DNA from: Nocardioides currus
GTDB lineage: Bacteria; Actinomycetota; Actinomycetes; Propionibacteriales; Nocardioidaceae
Direction of reading: 5' to 3'
Length of the DNA: 64,000 bases
Assembly: GCF_003057875.1 (NCBI RefSeq)
Contig: NZ_PYXZ01000013.1
Span: 427-64,426, forward strand
Shown: piece by piece, positions 34,302-42,444 of the stretch
Numbering within the stretch: position 1 is the stretch's first letter
Layout of the letters: every line of letters begins with the position of its first letter
Notes under the pieces: generated by a model
What the model was told of the DNA's origin: nothing
The model's input: the letters and a program-made list of their open reading frames with translations, nothing else
Database searches by the model: none
Program-made: the position numbers and the translations under genes

Positions 34302-35617
34302 CGGATCTCCTCGGGTGACTGGTCGGGGGCGGGCTGGGCCAGCACGGCGACGGCCCGGGCGAGCGGGGCCTCGACGAAGGCGTCGGTCGCTCCGAGGTAG
34401 TCGGCCGCGGCGGGGCGGCCGACGAGGTCGGCGAGGCTGCGCTGCTCGGCCCGCACGTCGTCGTACGCCGCGTGCAGGGTCGAGGCCATCCGGTCGGTGT
34501 GCACCTGGAGGCCGCGGAGGAGGTCGGTGGTCTGCTCCCCGGCGACGACGGCGCGGCGCAGCAGGGTGCGCAGCGTCGACCACTCGGCGTGCCACGGACC
34601 GGCGGAGCGCTCGTCGGTGGCCTCGGCCGCGGCGACGTGCAGCGTCGCCGCGAGCTGGGGGGTGGTGAGGGCGGCTCGTCGCACCAGCGTGGAGAGCACC
34701 GGGTTGGACTTGTGCGGCATCGTCGAGGAGCCCCCGCCGGTGCCCTCGGCGAGCTCGCCGACCTCGGGTCGGCTGAGCGTGATGACGTCACCGGCGATCC
34801 GTGACCACGCGTCGGTGCACCGCACGGCGCCGTCGCCGAGACGGGTGATCGTGGCGCGCGAGGTGTGCCACGGGGTCGAGGGGACGAGGCCGAGCCGGGC
34901 GGCGAGGTCCGTCGACACCTCGTGCACCACGTGGACCGGGTCGGGGTGTCCGCCGGCGAGCTCGACGGTGCCGGCCATCGTGCCGGCCGCTCCGCCGACC
35001 TGCACCGGCAGGACCAGGGTCGCCAGGTCGTCGTACGCGTCGAGGACACCGGTGAGCCAGCCGGCCGCCTTGAGGCCGAAGGTCGTGGGAACGGCGTGCT
35101 GGCCGAGGGTGCGCGCGACCATGGGGGTCGTGCGGTGGGTCTCGACGATCCGGCTCAGGACCTCGACCTGGGCGCGGAGCGAGAGCCGCAGTCGGGTCAC
35201 CGCGCCCCGCGAGCAGCGCATCAACGCGGTGTCGAGCACGTCCTGGCTGGTGAGCCCGCGGTGCAGCCAGCGGGCGGCGTCACTGTCACCCGGCCCGTCA
35301 CCCGGCCCGTCGCCCAGCCCGTCGTCCAGCCCGTCGCGCAGCCCGTCGCGCAGCCCGTCTCGCAGCCCGTCTCGCAGCAGGGCGACGAGCGGCATCACCG
35401 GGTTGCCGCCGTCCTCCGAGCGTGCGGACAGCTGACGACGGACCTCGGGGGTCACGAGGGCGCCCAGGTCGTGCGTGTCGGCGCCCGGGGGCGCGACGCC
35501 AGCGGCGACCAGCGCCGCGAGCCAGGCGGTCTCGACGTCGACCATCGCCGCGAGCAGCGCGTCGTCCGAGAGGAGGTCGCCCGCGCGCTCGTCGCCGGGC
35601 CAGAGGAGGTCAGCCAT
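34298..35617 (-). CDS. pcaB: 3-carboxy-cis,cis-muconate cycloisomerase with a 12-bp-repeat insertion
   Basis: A 439-residue member of the fumarase/argininosuccinate lyase superfamily that lactonises 3-carboxy-cis,cis-muconate. The family signature is GSSTMPHKSNP; HRGLTSQDVLDTALM and ARTLGQHAVP also fit. Between residues about 79 and 111 an insertion of RDGL/DDGL/GDGP tetrapeptides is coded by eight 12-bp units at 35285-35380, in a place where I expect a short surface loop. The ATG at 35617 follows AGGAGG-like bases. It lies 4 nt after pcaG and overlaps pcaC. The flanking signatures are intact, so the enzyme is probably functional. Confidence 0.92.
   Translation of the reverse strand: MADLLWPGDERAGDLLSDDALLAAMVDVETAWLAALVAAGVAPPGADTHDLGALVTPEVRRQLSARSEDGGNPVMPLVALLRDGLRDGLRDGLRDGLDDGLGDGPGDGPGDSDAARWLHRGLTSQDVLDTALMRCSRGAVTRLRLSLRAQVEVLSRIVETHRTTPMVARTLGQHAVPTTFGLKAAGWLTGVLDAYDDLATLVLPVQVGGAAGTMAGTVELAGGHPDPVHVVHEVSTDLAARLGLVPSTPWHTSRATITRLGDGAVRCTDAWSRIAGDVITLSRPEVGELAEGTGGGSSTMPHKSNPVLSTLVRRAALTTPQLAATLHVAAAEATDERSAGPWHAEWSTLRTLLRRAVVAGEQTTDLLRGLQVHTDRMASTLHAAYDDVRAEQRSLADLVGRPAAADYLGATDAFVEAPLARAVAVLAQPAPDQSPEEIR
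35285..35380. repeat. eight 12-bp tandem repeats inside pcaB
   Basis: Eight consecutive 12-bp units of the form GTCnCnCnGCCC (forward strand), with the central units nearly identical and the outer ones degenerate. They encode RDGL-like tetrapeptides on the reverse strand and keep the frame. The pattern fits slipped-strand expansion. Confidence 0.9.
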
Positions 35618-35621
35618 GGGG

Positions 35622-36164
35622 TCAGTGTCGCGGGTAGGTGAGGAAGACCGTCTCTCCCTCGCCCTGCAGGCGGACGTCGAACGCGAATCCCTGCCGGTCC
35701 GCGGTGGCCACCAGCGTCGAGCGACGGTCCGCGGGCAGCGACCCGAGGAGCGGGTCGCCGCCCAGCGCGGGCCCGGGCAGGTAGGCGCGGGTGAAGAGCC
35801 GGTTGGGCAGGCCGCGGGCGAACACCGTGAGCGCGAAGAAGGGCGCCCCGCCCGACACCGACCCCGGGGCCACGGTCGCGAAGGACCAGTGGCCGGCGTC
35901 GTCGGTCGCGCTGCGGCCCCAGCCGGTGAACGTGAACCCGTCCCGGCGCAACGAGCCCGGTTCGCGCGGCACGTGTCCGTCCGCGTCGGCCTGCCACAGC
36001 TCGACCAGTGCGTCGGGGACGGGCGTGCCGGCACCGTCGAGCACCCGCCCGTGCAGGCGGACGGCGTCGGCGCGACCGGGCGGCACGAGCTCGCTGTCGC
36101 CGGGGTAGGGGAGGGCGTCGTGGAAGAACGGGCCGACCGTCTGGCCGGGGGTCGGGGTGCTCAC
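35622..36164 (-). CDS. pcaG: protocatechuate 3,4-dioxygenase alpha subunit
   Basis: A 180-residue intradiol dioxygenase alpha subunit, non-catalytic partner of PcaH. The N-terminal GQTVGPFFHDALPY is the family signature, and the middle holds VELWQADADGHVPRE and FTGWGRS. The GTG at 36164 overlaps the pcaH stop (GTGA), tying translation of the two subunits in 1:1 ratio. It lies 4 nt before pcaB. The complex opens protocatechuate between its hydroxyls to 3-carboxy-cis,cis-muconate, with the ferric site in PcaH. Confidence 0.94.
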   Translation of the reverse strand: MSTPTPGQTVGPFFHDALPYPGDSELVPPGRADAVRLHGRVLDGAGTPVPDALVELWQADADGHVPREPGSLRRDGFTFTGWGRSATDDAGHWSFATVAPGSVSGGAPFFALTVFARGLPNRLFTRAYLPGPALGGDPLLGSLPADRRSTLVATADRQGFAFDVRLQGEGETVFLTYPRH

Positions 36165-36931
36165 GCGTCGTCCTCCGTCTCGTCCTCGGTGGGGGTGCGG
36201 TGGGTGCCGGTCAACACGATGTCCCAGCGGTAGCCGGTGCTCCACTCGTGCTGCGAGAGGTCGTGGTCGTACGCCGCCACGAGCCGCTCGCGCGACCGCG
36301 GGTCGACGACGGTCTGGACGATCGGGTCGAGGTCGAACAACGGGTCGGACGGGAAGTACATCTGCGTCACGAGCCGCTGGGTGAACTCGGTGCCGAACAG
36401 CGAGAAGTGGATGTGGGCCGGACGCCAGGCGTTGCGGTGGTTCTTCCAGGGGTAGGGCCCGGGCTTGATGGTGGTGAACCGGTAGGTGCCGTCGTCGTCG
36501 GTCAGGCAGCGACCCATGCCGGTGAAGTGGGGGTCGAGGGCGGCGGGGTGCTGGTCGCGCTGGTGGATGTAGCGCCCGCCGGCGTTGGCCTGCCAGATCT
36601 CCACGAGCTGGCGACGCACCGGCCGGCCGTCACCGTCGAGGACGCGCCCGGTCACGACCATCCGCTCGCCGATCGGTTCGCCGCGGCCCTGCACGGTCAG
36701 GTCGGACTCGAGGGCGCCGACGTCGCGGTGCCCGAAGGCCGGTGCCCACAGCTCGATGCCCTCGGGGTCGACCTGGTGGAGGTCCTTCGTCGGGTGGCGC
36801 AGGACGCTGCTGCGGTAGGGCGGGTAGTCGAGGCGCGGTTGCGTCTCGCTCGCGCCGCGACCGAGGGTCCCGGCGATCGTCGCGATCTCGGCGCTGATCT
36901 CGGCCTGGGTGGCCAGCTGGTCGTCCGTCAC
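36161..36931 (-). CDS. pcaH: protocatechuate 3,4-dioxygenase beta subunit
   Basis: A 256-residue catalytic subunit. All four Fe(III) ligands are visible: Tyr121 in GRYIHQRD, Tyr160 in PGPYPW, and His173 and His175 in PAHIHFSLFG. It cleaves protocatechuate by ortho fission. The GTG at 36931 lacks a ribosome site but has TACCGT 7 nt upstream, suggesting a leaderless transcript for the pcaHGBC operon. A TTCC-N7-GGAA site lies between it and the divergent iclR gene, at a position for control of both. Confidence 0.95.
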   Translation of the reverse strand: MTDDQLATQAEISAEIATIAGTLGRGASETQPRLDYPPYRSSVLRHPTKDLHQVDPEGIELWAPAFGHRDVGALESDLTVQGRGEPIGERMVVTGRVLDGDGRPVRRQLVEIWQANAGGRYIHQRDQHPAALDPHFTGMGRCLTDDDGTYRFTTIKPGPYPWKNHRNAWRPAHIHFSLFGTEFTQRLVTQMYFPSDPLFDLDPIVQTVVDPRSRERLVAAYDHDLSQHEWSTGYRWDIVLTGTHRTPTEDETEDDA

Positions 36932-36938
36932 GCGGAGA

Positions 36939-36944
36939 ACGGTA
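36939..36944 (-). promoter_or_regulatory. -10 box (TACCGT) of leaderless pcaHGBC operon
   Basis: TACCGT on the reverse strand lies 7 nt before the pcaH GTG at 36931. The 15-bp TTCC-N7-GGAA site begins 32 nt further upstream, at about the -35 to -45 region. Confidence 0.45.
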
Positions 36945-36975
36945 GGGCGGGCGTGGTTCCCCGTGCCGCGCGTCC

Positions 36976-36990
36976 TTCCACTGACCGGAA
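36976..36990. promoter_or_regulatory. TTCC-N7-GGAA site between pcaH and iclR
   Basis: TTCCACTGACCGGAA, one of three similar 15-bp sites in the aromatic gene region (others at 37780 and 42993). Symmetric arms are TTCC and GGAA. The site between divergent pcaH and iclR could be bound by the IclR protein. IclR-family operators are often of this size and symmetry (family knowledge). Confidence 0.5.
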
Positions 36991-37011
36991 TCGTCGTGCG
37001 AGCATGGCGGC

Positions 37012-37779
37012 ATGGCGGGACGGCTCTCCACTCCCGGGACGACCGTCACGAGCCGCGCCCTGGCGCTCCTCGGCGCGTTCGACGAGGACCACCGCCGGCT
37101 CACGCTCACCGAGCTGGCGGCACGCGCCGGGCTGCCCGTGCCGACGGCCCACCGCCTGGTCGGCGAGCTCGTCGCGTGGGGCGCGCTCGCGCGGGACCCG
37201 CGGGGACGGTTCGCCATCGGGCGACGGCTCTGGGACCTGGGCCTGCTGGCGCCGGTGCAGACCGGCCTGCGGCAGCTCGCGTCGCCGTACCTCCACGACC
37301 TGTACGGCGCGACGCTGGACACCGTGCACCTCGCGGTGCGCGACGGGCTGGAGGTGCTCTACCTAGACCGCCTCGCCGGCAACACCTCGGTGCCGGTCGT
37401 CAGCGACATCGGCTCGCGCCTGCCGATGCACAGCACCGGCGTCGGGAAGGTGCTGCTGGCCCACGCACCCCCGGAGGTGCAGGCCGACGTGCTGTCCGAC
37501 CTGCGCCGCATCACCCCCTACACGGTGGTGCAGCCGGGGACGCTGCGCCGCCAGCTCGCCCGGGTGCTGCGCGACGACTACGCGACCACGGTCGAGGAGA
37601 TGAGCCTGGGCGCCTGCTCGGTGGCCGTGCCGATCCGCGCCGGGTCCGACGTGGTGGCCGCGCTGGGGATCGTCGTGCCCGGCCTGCGCAACGACCGCGC
37701 CAAGTACGTCGCCGCGCTGCAGGTCGCCGCGCAGGGCGTCGGGCGGGCCCTGGCAGCGGCCCGCCGCGATCCGAGCTGA
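37012..37779 (+). CDS. IclR-family regulator of aromatic catabolism
   Basis: A 255-residue IclR-type protein. The winged HTH is at about 12-65 (LTLTELAARAGLPVPTAHRLVGELVAWGALARD); the effector-binding domain is at 80-250 with LGACSVAVPIRAG. It is placed between pcaHGBC (divergent) and pobA (same strand), as PcaR, PcaU and PobR are elsewhere. It likely responds to protocatechuate or 4-hydroxybenzoate. Activator or repressor cannot be told. Candidate operators are the TTCC-N7-GGAA sites before pcaH, pobA and the transporter. Confidence 0.9.
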   Translation: MAGRLSTPGTTVTSRALALLGAFDEDHRRLTLTELAARAGLPVPTAHRLVGELVAWGALARDPRGRFAIGRRLWDLGLLAPVQTGLRQLASPYLHDLYGATLDTVHLAVRDGLEVLYLDRLAGNTSVPVVSDIGSRLPMHSTGVGKVLLAHAPPEVQADVLSDLRRITPYTVVQPGTLRRQLARVLRDDYATTVEEMSLGACSVAVPIRAGSDVVAALGIVVPGLRNDRAKYVAALQVAAQGVGRALAAARRDPS

Positions 37780-37794
37780 TTCCGCCCAGCGGAA
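37780..37794. promoter_or_regulatory. TTCC-N7-GGAA site before pobA
   Basis: TTCCGCCCAGCGGAA has perfect 6-bp arms (TTCCGC and GCGGAA) around CCA, directly after the iclR stop and 44 nt before the pobA start. It is the most symmetric of the three related sites. Confidence 0.55.
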
Positions 37795-37837
37795 GATCGG
37801 CGTCGTCGTCGGACGATGCCGCGAGCAGACTGCGTGC

Positions 37838-39028
37838 ATGGACCGCACCATCACGAGCACCAGCGTCGCGATCGTCGGGGGTGGCCCGGCGGGCCTGATG
37901 CTCAGCCACCTCCTCGCGCTCGCCGGCATCGAGTCGGTGGTCGTCGAGATCCGGACCCGTCAGCAGATCGAGGAGACGCACCGCGCGGGCATCCTCGAGC
38001 AGGACAGCGTCCGGCTGCTCGTCGAGTCGGGCGTCTCGGACCGCGTGCTGCGCGACGGCGACGAGCACGAGGGGATCGAGCTCGCCTTTGGCGGAGGCCT
38101 GCACCGGGTCGACTTCCGAGCGCTGGTGGGCGCGTCGTGCCAGCTCTACCCGCAGACCGAGGTCTTCACCGACCTGGCCGACGCCCACGCCCGGGAGGGC
38201 CGCGAGGTCCGGTTCGGGGTCAGCGACGTCACCGTCCACGACGTCGGGACCGACCGGCCCGCGGTGTTCTTCACCGACGCCGACGGCACCCACCACGAGC
38301 TCCGCTGCGACTACCTCGTCGGTGCGGACGGCTCCCGCAGCACGTGTCGTGGGGCCGTGCCCGAGGCGAGTCGTGCGCAGTACTTCCGCGAGTATCCCTT
38401 CGCCTGGTTCGGGATCCTCTGCGAGGCGCCGGCCAGCGCGCCGGAGCTGATCTACAACCACTCCGAGCGCGGGTTCGCGCTGATCAGCCAGCGCACGCCG
38501 GCGCTGCAACGGATGTACTTCCAGTGCGACCCCGCCACGGACGTCGCCGACTGGCCCGACGACCGGATCTGGGAGGAGCTGCAGACGCGGCTCCAGGCCA
38601 ACGGGCACACGCTGCACGAGGGAGCCATCACCTCGACGTCGGTGCTGCCCTTCCGCAGCTTCGTGCAGGAGCCGATGCGCCACGGCCGGCTCGTGCTCGC
38701 GGGCGACGCCGCGCACACGGTGCCGCCCACCGGGGCGAAGGGTCTCAACCTCGCCCTCGCCGACGTCCGGGTGCTGGCCGAGGAGCTCGAGCGGGCGATC
38801 GTGCGGAAGGACCCGTCAGCGCTCGACGACTACTCCGTCCGCGCGCTGCGCCGGGTGTGGAAGGCGCAGCACTTCTCCTACTGGATGACCACGATGCTGC
38901 ACACGCTGCCCGAGGCGTCGCCGTTCGACGTACGCCGCCAGGTCGGCGAGCTCACCACGCTGGTCGGGTCGACGGCCGGGTCGAGCTATCTGGCCGAGGG
39001 CTACACGGGGTGGCCGACCGCCCGGTGA
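37838..39028 (+). CDS. pobA: 4-hydroxybenzoate 3-monooxygenase
   Basis: A 396-residue flavoprotein that converts 4-hydroxybenzoate to protocatechuate using NAD(P)H and O2. The FAD-binding GGGPAGLML (15-23), the second FAD motif GDAAHTVPPTGAKGLNLALADV (near 288-309, the PHBH signature) and the middle VGADGSRS motif are intact, and the length is normal for PobA. No ribosome site stands out near the ATG. It feeds the PcaHG dioxygenase encoded 0.9 kb away. A palindromic TTCC-N7-GGAA site lies 44 nt upstream. Confidence 0.95.
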   Translation: MDRTITSTSVAIVGGGPAGLMLSHLLALAGIESVVVEIRTRQQIEETHRAGILEQDSVRLLVESGVSDRVLRDGDEHEGIELAFGGGLHRVDFRALVGASCQLYPQTEVFTDLADAHAREGREVRFGVSDVTVHDVGTDRPAVFFTDADGTHHELRCDYLVGADGSRSTCRGAVPEASRAQYFREYPFAWFGILCEAPASAPELIYNHSERGFALISQRTPALQRMYFQCDPATDVADWPDDRIWEELQTRLQANGHTLHEGAITSTSVLPFRSFVQEPMRHGRLVLAGDAAHTVPPTGAKGLNLALADVRVLAEELERAIVRKDPSALDDYSVRALRRVWKAQHFSYWMTTMLHTLPEASPFDVRRQVGELTTLVGSTAGSSYLAEGYTGWPTAR

Positions 39029-39042
39029 CCCAGCGCGGTGAC

Positions 39043-39738
39043 CTAACGCGGCGTGGGGCTCGACCCCCGGGTCCGCAGCTCCTGCCACTGCCCCTCGGAC
39101 ACGACCTCGACAACGCCGTCGACCACCGCGATGGCGGTCTGGTCGTCCATCGCGTAGGCGGGGTTGGGGATGCTCGCCGCCCACTCCTCGGCGATGGCGA
39201 TCGAGTTGCCGGGCCTGCCGTCAGCGGCGAGGTGCGGGCAGATCGAGAAGTCGACGAGCCCCAGCGTGGAGTCGTCGCCCGACGGGGGCCGCCACTGGAT
39301 GAAGTCGTCGCCGACCACCGGGGTCATCACCATGCTCCCGGCGCTGAGCCCGACCCACACGGTCTGCGTGAGCGACGGGATCAGGTCCACGAGGCCCGAC
39401 TCGCGCATCCAGTGGCACAGGTAGAGGACGTCGCCGCCACCCGCCAGCAGGACGTCGGCCTCCCGCACCACCGGCACCCACCGATCGTCACCGAGGCTCG
39501 GCAGCGCGGTCAGCTCCAGCACGCCGACCGACTTCCAGCCCAGGTCGACCATCGGGTTCTCGGAGGTGCCGCTGATGAACTCCCACGCCCTGACGCCCGA
39601 GGCGAGCATCGGATGCCCGTACGACGCCGTGGGGATGCACAGCGCGGTCGACTCCTCGATCGGCTTGCCGAGGAGCGACACGAGCGTGTCGCGGATGCTG
39701 GCGTTGGTCACGCCGCCGGAGGTGAGGAGCAGCTTCAC
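39043..39738 (-). CDS. peptidase E-like (S51 family) class I GAT-fold protein
   Basis: A 231-residue protein with the S51 nucleophile elbow VGLSAGSM (Ser132), glycine-rich LLAGGGDVLYL before it and PHLAADGR afterwards. Peptidase E cleaves Asp-X dipeptides; close relatives have other roles, so the substrate is not certain. The GTG at 39738 is preceded by AGGAGG at 5 nt. It is convergent with pobA and divergent from the flavin monooxygenase. No link to aromatic catabolism is evident from its sequence. Confidence 0.87.
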   Translation of the reverse strand: MKLLLTSGGVTNASIRDTLVSLLGKPIEESTALCIPTASYGHPMLASGVRAWEFISGTSENPMVDLGWKSVGVLELTALPSLGDDRWVPVVREADVLLAGGGDVLYLCHWMRESGLVDLIPSLTQTVWVGLSAGSMVMTPVVGDDFIQWRPPSGDDSTLGLVDFSICPHLAADGRPGNSIAIAEEWAASIPNPAYAMDDQTAIAVVDGVVEVVSEGQWQELRTRGSSPTPR

Positions 39739-39799
39739 GAAGCCTCCTGGGGGATGAGTGGCGACGCCGACGTTTCGGGCGGCCCTGAAGGATGGTGGC

Positions 39800-41002
39800 A
39801 TGAGCGACGACACCGTGCGACCCACCCGCGTCCTGGTGACGGGCGCGAGCATCGCCGGCCCCGCGGCGGCGTACTGGCTCGACCGGATCGGCCACGACGT
39901 CACGGTCCTCGAGCGGGCCCCCGAGCCGCGCGAGGGCGGGCAGAACATCGACGTCCGCGGCCTGGCCCGCGACGTGCTCGAGCGGATGGACCTCCTCGAC
40001 GCCGTGCGCGACGCCGGCACGGGCGAGGTCGGCCTCAGGTTCGTCGACGACGACGGCGGCACCGTCGCCGAGTTCCCGACCGACGCCGAGACCGGTGACG
40101 GCCCGACCGCGGAGCTGGAGATCCTGCGCGGCGAGCTGGCCCGCCTGCTGCGGGACGCCTGCGGCGACCGCGTCACCTGGTGGTACGGCGACCACGTCAC
40201 CGCCCTCGACCAGGACGAAAGCTCCGTGACCGTGAGGCTCGACGGCGGCGACGCCCACGAGTTCGACCTCGTCGTGGTCGCCGAGGGACCGGGCTCGGCC
40301 ACGCGCGACCTGGTGATGACCGGCGACGACGAGCCCGAGCTCGACCGCCTCGGGATGTACTGCGCGTGGGCGACCATCCCGCGCACCGCGGACGACGACC
40401 GATGGTGGCGGTGGATGAGCGTGCCGGGGTCGCGCTCGGTCAACCTGCGACCCGACAACCTCGGGACCACGCGGGCGATGCTCAACTTCATGACCGACGA
40501 GACCGGGCTGGCCGACCGGTCGCCGGCCGAGCAGCGCGCCGACCTCCGCGAGCGGTTCGCCGACGTCGGCTGGGAGGCGCCGCGCATCCTCGACGCCCTC
40601 GACCGTGCGGACGACCTGTACGTCGACGACCTCACGCAGGTGAAGTGCCCGACCTGGAGCCGCGGCCGCGTGGTCCTGCTCGGCGACGCCGCGTGGTGCG
40701 TCACGCCCATCGGTGGCTTCGGCACCTCGCTCGCGCTCATCGGCGCACAGGTCCTCGCGGCGCAGCTCGCCAGGGCGCCGTACACCGAGGCGTTCGCTGC
40801 CTACGAGGAGTGGCTGCGCCCGCTGGTCGACGACGTCCAGGACCTGCCGCCCGGCACCCCGCGCGTGGCCAACCCGCGCTCACGCCTCGGCGTCGCGCTG
40901 TTCCGGGCCGGGACGAAGCTCGCCGCGACGGCGCCGGCCCGGGCCGCGTTCTCGAAGCTGTCGAGCGACTCGGGCTCGGACCGCACGCTGCCGGACCTCT
41001 GA
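39800..41002 (+). CDS. FAD-dependent monooxygenase
   Basis: A 400-residue group A flavin monooxygenase. The FAD motif is VTGASIAGPAAAYWL (about 11-25), followed by the middle DLVVVAEGPGSATR motif and GDAAWCVTPIGGFGTSLALIGAQ (near 285-307). The overall pattern resembles TetX/epoxidase-like actinobacterial monooxygenases rather than PobA. The ATG at 39800 follows GAAGGA. It could hydroxylate another aromatic or a natural product (inference). It is not in an obvious operon with pobA; the peptidase gene lies between them in reverse. Confidence 0.87.
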   Translation: MSDDTVRPTRVLVTGASIAGPAAAYWLDRIGHDVTVLERAPEPREGGQNIDVRGLARDVLERMDLLDAVRDAGTGEVGLRFVDDDGGTVAEFPTDAETGDGPTAELEILRGELARLLRDACGDRVTWWYGDHVTALDQDESSVTVRLDGGDAHEFDLVVVAEGPGSATRDLVMTGDDEPELDRLGMYCAWATIPRTADDDRWWRWMSVPGSRSVNLRPDNLGTTRAMLNFMTDETGLADRSPAEQRADLRERFADVGWEAPRILDALDRADDLYVDDLTQVKCPTWSRGRVVLLGDAAWCVTPIGGFGTSLALIGAQVLAAQLARAPYTEAFAAYEEWLRPLVDDVQDLPPGTPRVANPRSRLGVALFRAGTKLAATAPARAAFSKLSSDSGSDRTLPDL

Positions 41003-41012
41003 GGGCTGCGGC

Positions 41013-41372
41013 TCACAGGGGGAGTGAGGTGAGCACGGCGACCTGCCAGCCGTCGCCGGTGCGCGCGAGCTGGTAGCAGAATCGCTCCTGCTCGGTGCCG
41101 CCGTGGCTCCAGCGCACGTCGGCCCAGATCGCGTCGTCGCTCGCGGCCAGGATCGTGATGTCGGGTTCCGCGGTGTCGACGCCGTCGTACTGCGCCCAGG
41201 ACGAGGCGAAGAACTGCTCGGTCTGGGTGCGGTCGCCGACCGCGATGGCCTGCCCCGGGAAGAGCACGAGCGCCGGCACGGCGTAGAGGGAAGCGACGGC
41301 TCGCTCGTCGCGGTCGAGGAGCGCGGCGGCGTACTGGTCGAAGAACTCGTCGGTGATCTGTGTGGTGTCCAT
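41013..41372 (-). CDS. SnoaL/NTF2-like protein
   Basis: A 119-residue protein with the cone-like NTF2 pattern: N-terminal helices (ITDEFFDQYAAALLDRDERAVASLY), an aromatic strand, and a C-terminal sheet (WADVRWSHGGTEQERFCYQLARTGDGWQVAVL). Such proteins are SnoaL/SgcJ-like; some are enzymes or small-molecule binders. The ATG at 41372 has no clear ribosome site. It is convergent with the flavin monooxygenase (10-nt gap) and divergent from an HTH gene. The substrate is unknown. Confidence 0.78.
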   Translation of the reverse strand: MDTTQITDEFFDQYAAALLDRDERAVASLYAVPALVLFPGQAIAVGDRTQTEQFFASSWAQYDGVDTAEPDITILAASDDAIWADVRWSHGGTEQERFCYQLARTGDGWQVAVLTSLPL

Positions 41373-41428
41373 GGCACCACCGTGACGGCCGAACCAGACA
41401 CGCCGGTGTCGTGTTCCGAGGATTCGTC

Positions 41429-41434
41429 TAGCGT
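41429..41434 (+). promoter_or_regulatory. -10 box (TAGCGT) of leaderless HTH gene
   Basis: TAGCGT lies 6 nt before the ATG at 41441. No separate ribosome site is seen between it and the start. Confidence 0.45.
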
Positions 41435-41440
41435 CGAGGG

Positions 41441-41893
41441 ATGGATCTCTCGTCCGCCTCCCGGGACAGCCACCTCGCCCTGCGTCGGGTGGAGCGGCAG
41501 CAGTGGTTGGTGGAGCGGTTGTACGCAGCCCACGGCGCTCTCCTGGTCCTCGACGACCTGGCCCGGGAGCTCGGCGTCTCCGCCCGCACGGTCGCGCGGG
41601 ACGTCGCGCGACTCCGCGACGCCGGCCTGCCGCTGGAGAGCCGCCAGGGCCGTGATGGCGGCGTTCGGCTCGACGTCACGCCGGACCGGTTACGGGCCGT
41701 CGACCTCGACCTGCCGGAGATCGCCGCCCTGCTGTCCTCGCTGGCCGTGCTCGGGCCGACCGTCAGCCCCAGCGCCACGTCCGCTGCGCGCAAGCCCGTC
41801 GCCGCGCTCCGCCAGCGAACGCCGACGGCGTCAGCGCCGCTCAGCGCGTCCTCGGGGGAGGTCCGCCCGCCTGATGTGAGGCTCGACCCATGA
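41441..41893 (+). CDS. HTH regulator resembling an isolated YafY/DeoR N-terminus
   Basis: A 150-residue protein. Residues about 12-75 form the winged HTH of YafY-type regulators (WLVERLYAAHGALLVLDDLARELGVSARTVARDVARL, then GRDGGVRLDV). The next segment (DLPEIAALLSSLAVLGP, about 88-104) matches the linker helix that normally leads to a WYL domain. There the similarity ends and a 35-residue Ala/Pro/Ser tail follows, so the ligand-binding domain is absent. It may be a truncated gene or a short form. The ATGA overlap with the next gene suggests it is still translated. Confidence 0.75.
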   Translation: MDLSSASRDSHLALRRVERQQWLVERLYAAHGALLVLDDLARELGVSARTVARDVARLRDAGLPLESRQGRDGGVRLDVTPDRLRAVDLDLPEIAALLSSLAVLGPTVSPSATSAARKPVAALRQRTPTASAPLSASSGEVRPPDVRLDP

Positions 41894-42417
41894 CCGAGAT
41901 GCCGCCCGAGGACAGGGCGTTGTTCAAGCGGCTCAAGGCGTGGAAGCACCGGCCGAAGGACTTCAGCCCCGGCTCCGAGGCGGACCCGACTCCTCGCCAG
42001 GTCTACGACCGCCTGATGAGGGAGTCGTTCGCGCCCGCGCTCCGGTCGGCGGGGTTGAAGGGGTCGGGCGGTCGCTTCGAGCTGCCGTCCGAGACGCACT
42101 GGTCGCTGCTGGGGTTCCAGAAGTCGAGCCACAGCGACTCGAACAGGCTCGAGTTCACGGTGAACCTCTCCGTCATCAGCAGGCAGGTGTGGGAGGAGCA
42201 GGCTCCGACCAGAGCACACCGCGGGACGAAGCCCGCTCCCAGCACCTTCTACGGGTCGTGGGCCGACCAGACCCGCATCGGGCTCCTCACCCCGTCCGGC
42301 GAGGACCTGTGGTGGTCGCTCGACCGAGGCGAAGATCCGCGCGTGGTGGAGGAGCATGTCGTCTCCACCCTGCTCGACCTCGCCGTGCCGTGGTTGGTGG
42401 CACGGTCGAGTGCGTAG
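41890..42417 (+). CDS. DUF4304-like protein
   Basis: A 175-residue soluble protein. The segment FAPALRSAGLKGSGGRF, then WSLLGFQKSSHSD and EFTVNLSVIS resemble DUF4304, a family of unknown function. Trp/Arg-rich motifs in the second half (GSWADQTRIGLL, DLWWSLDRG) are also typical. It is translationally coupled (ATGA) to the HTH gene before it. No enzyme motif is recognised. Confidence 0.78.
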   Translation: MTEMPPEDRALFKRLKAWKHRPKDFSPGSEADPTPRQVYDRLMRESFAPALRSAGLKGSGGRFELPSETHWSLLGFQKSSHSDSNRLEFTVNLSVISRQVWEEQAPTRAHRGTKPAPSTFYGSWADQTRIGLLTPSGEDLWWSLDRGEDPRVVEEHVVSTLLDLAVPWLVARSSA

Positions 42418-42444
42418 GTCGGGTCGCGCGGAGCCGCCGGGCAG

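Noticed and set aside
35285..35380. Tandem repeat in pcaB as a CRISPR array
   Set aside because: Units are 12 bp with no spacers and lie inside an intact reading frame.
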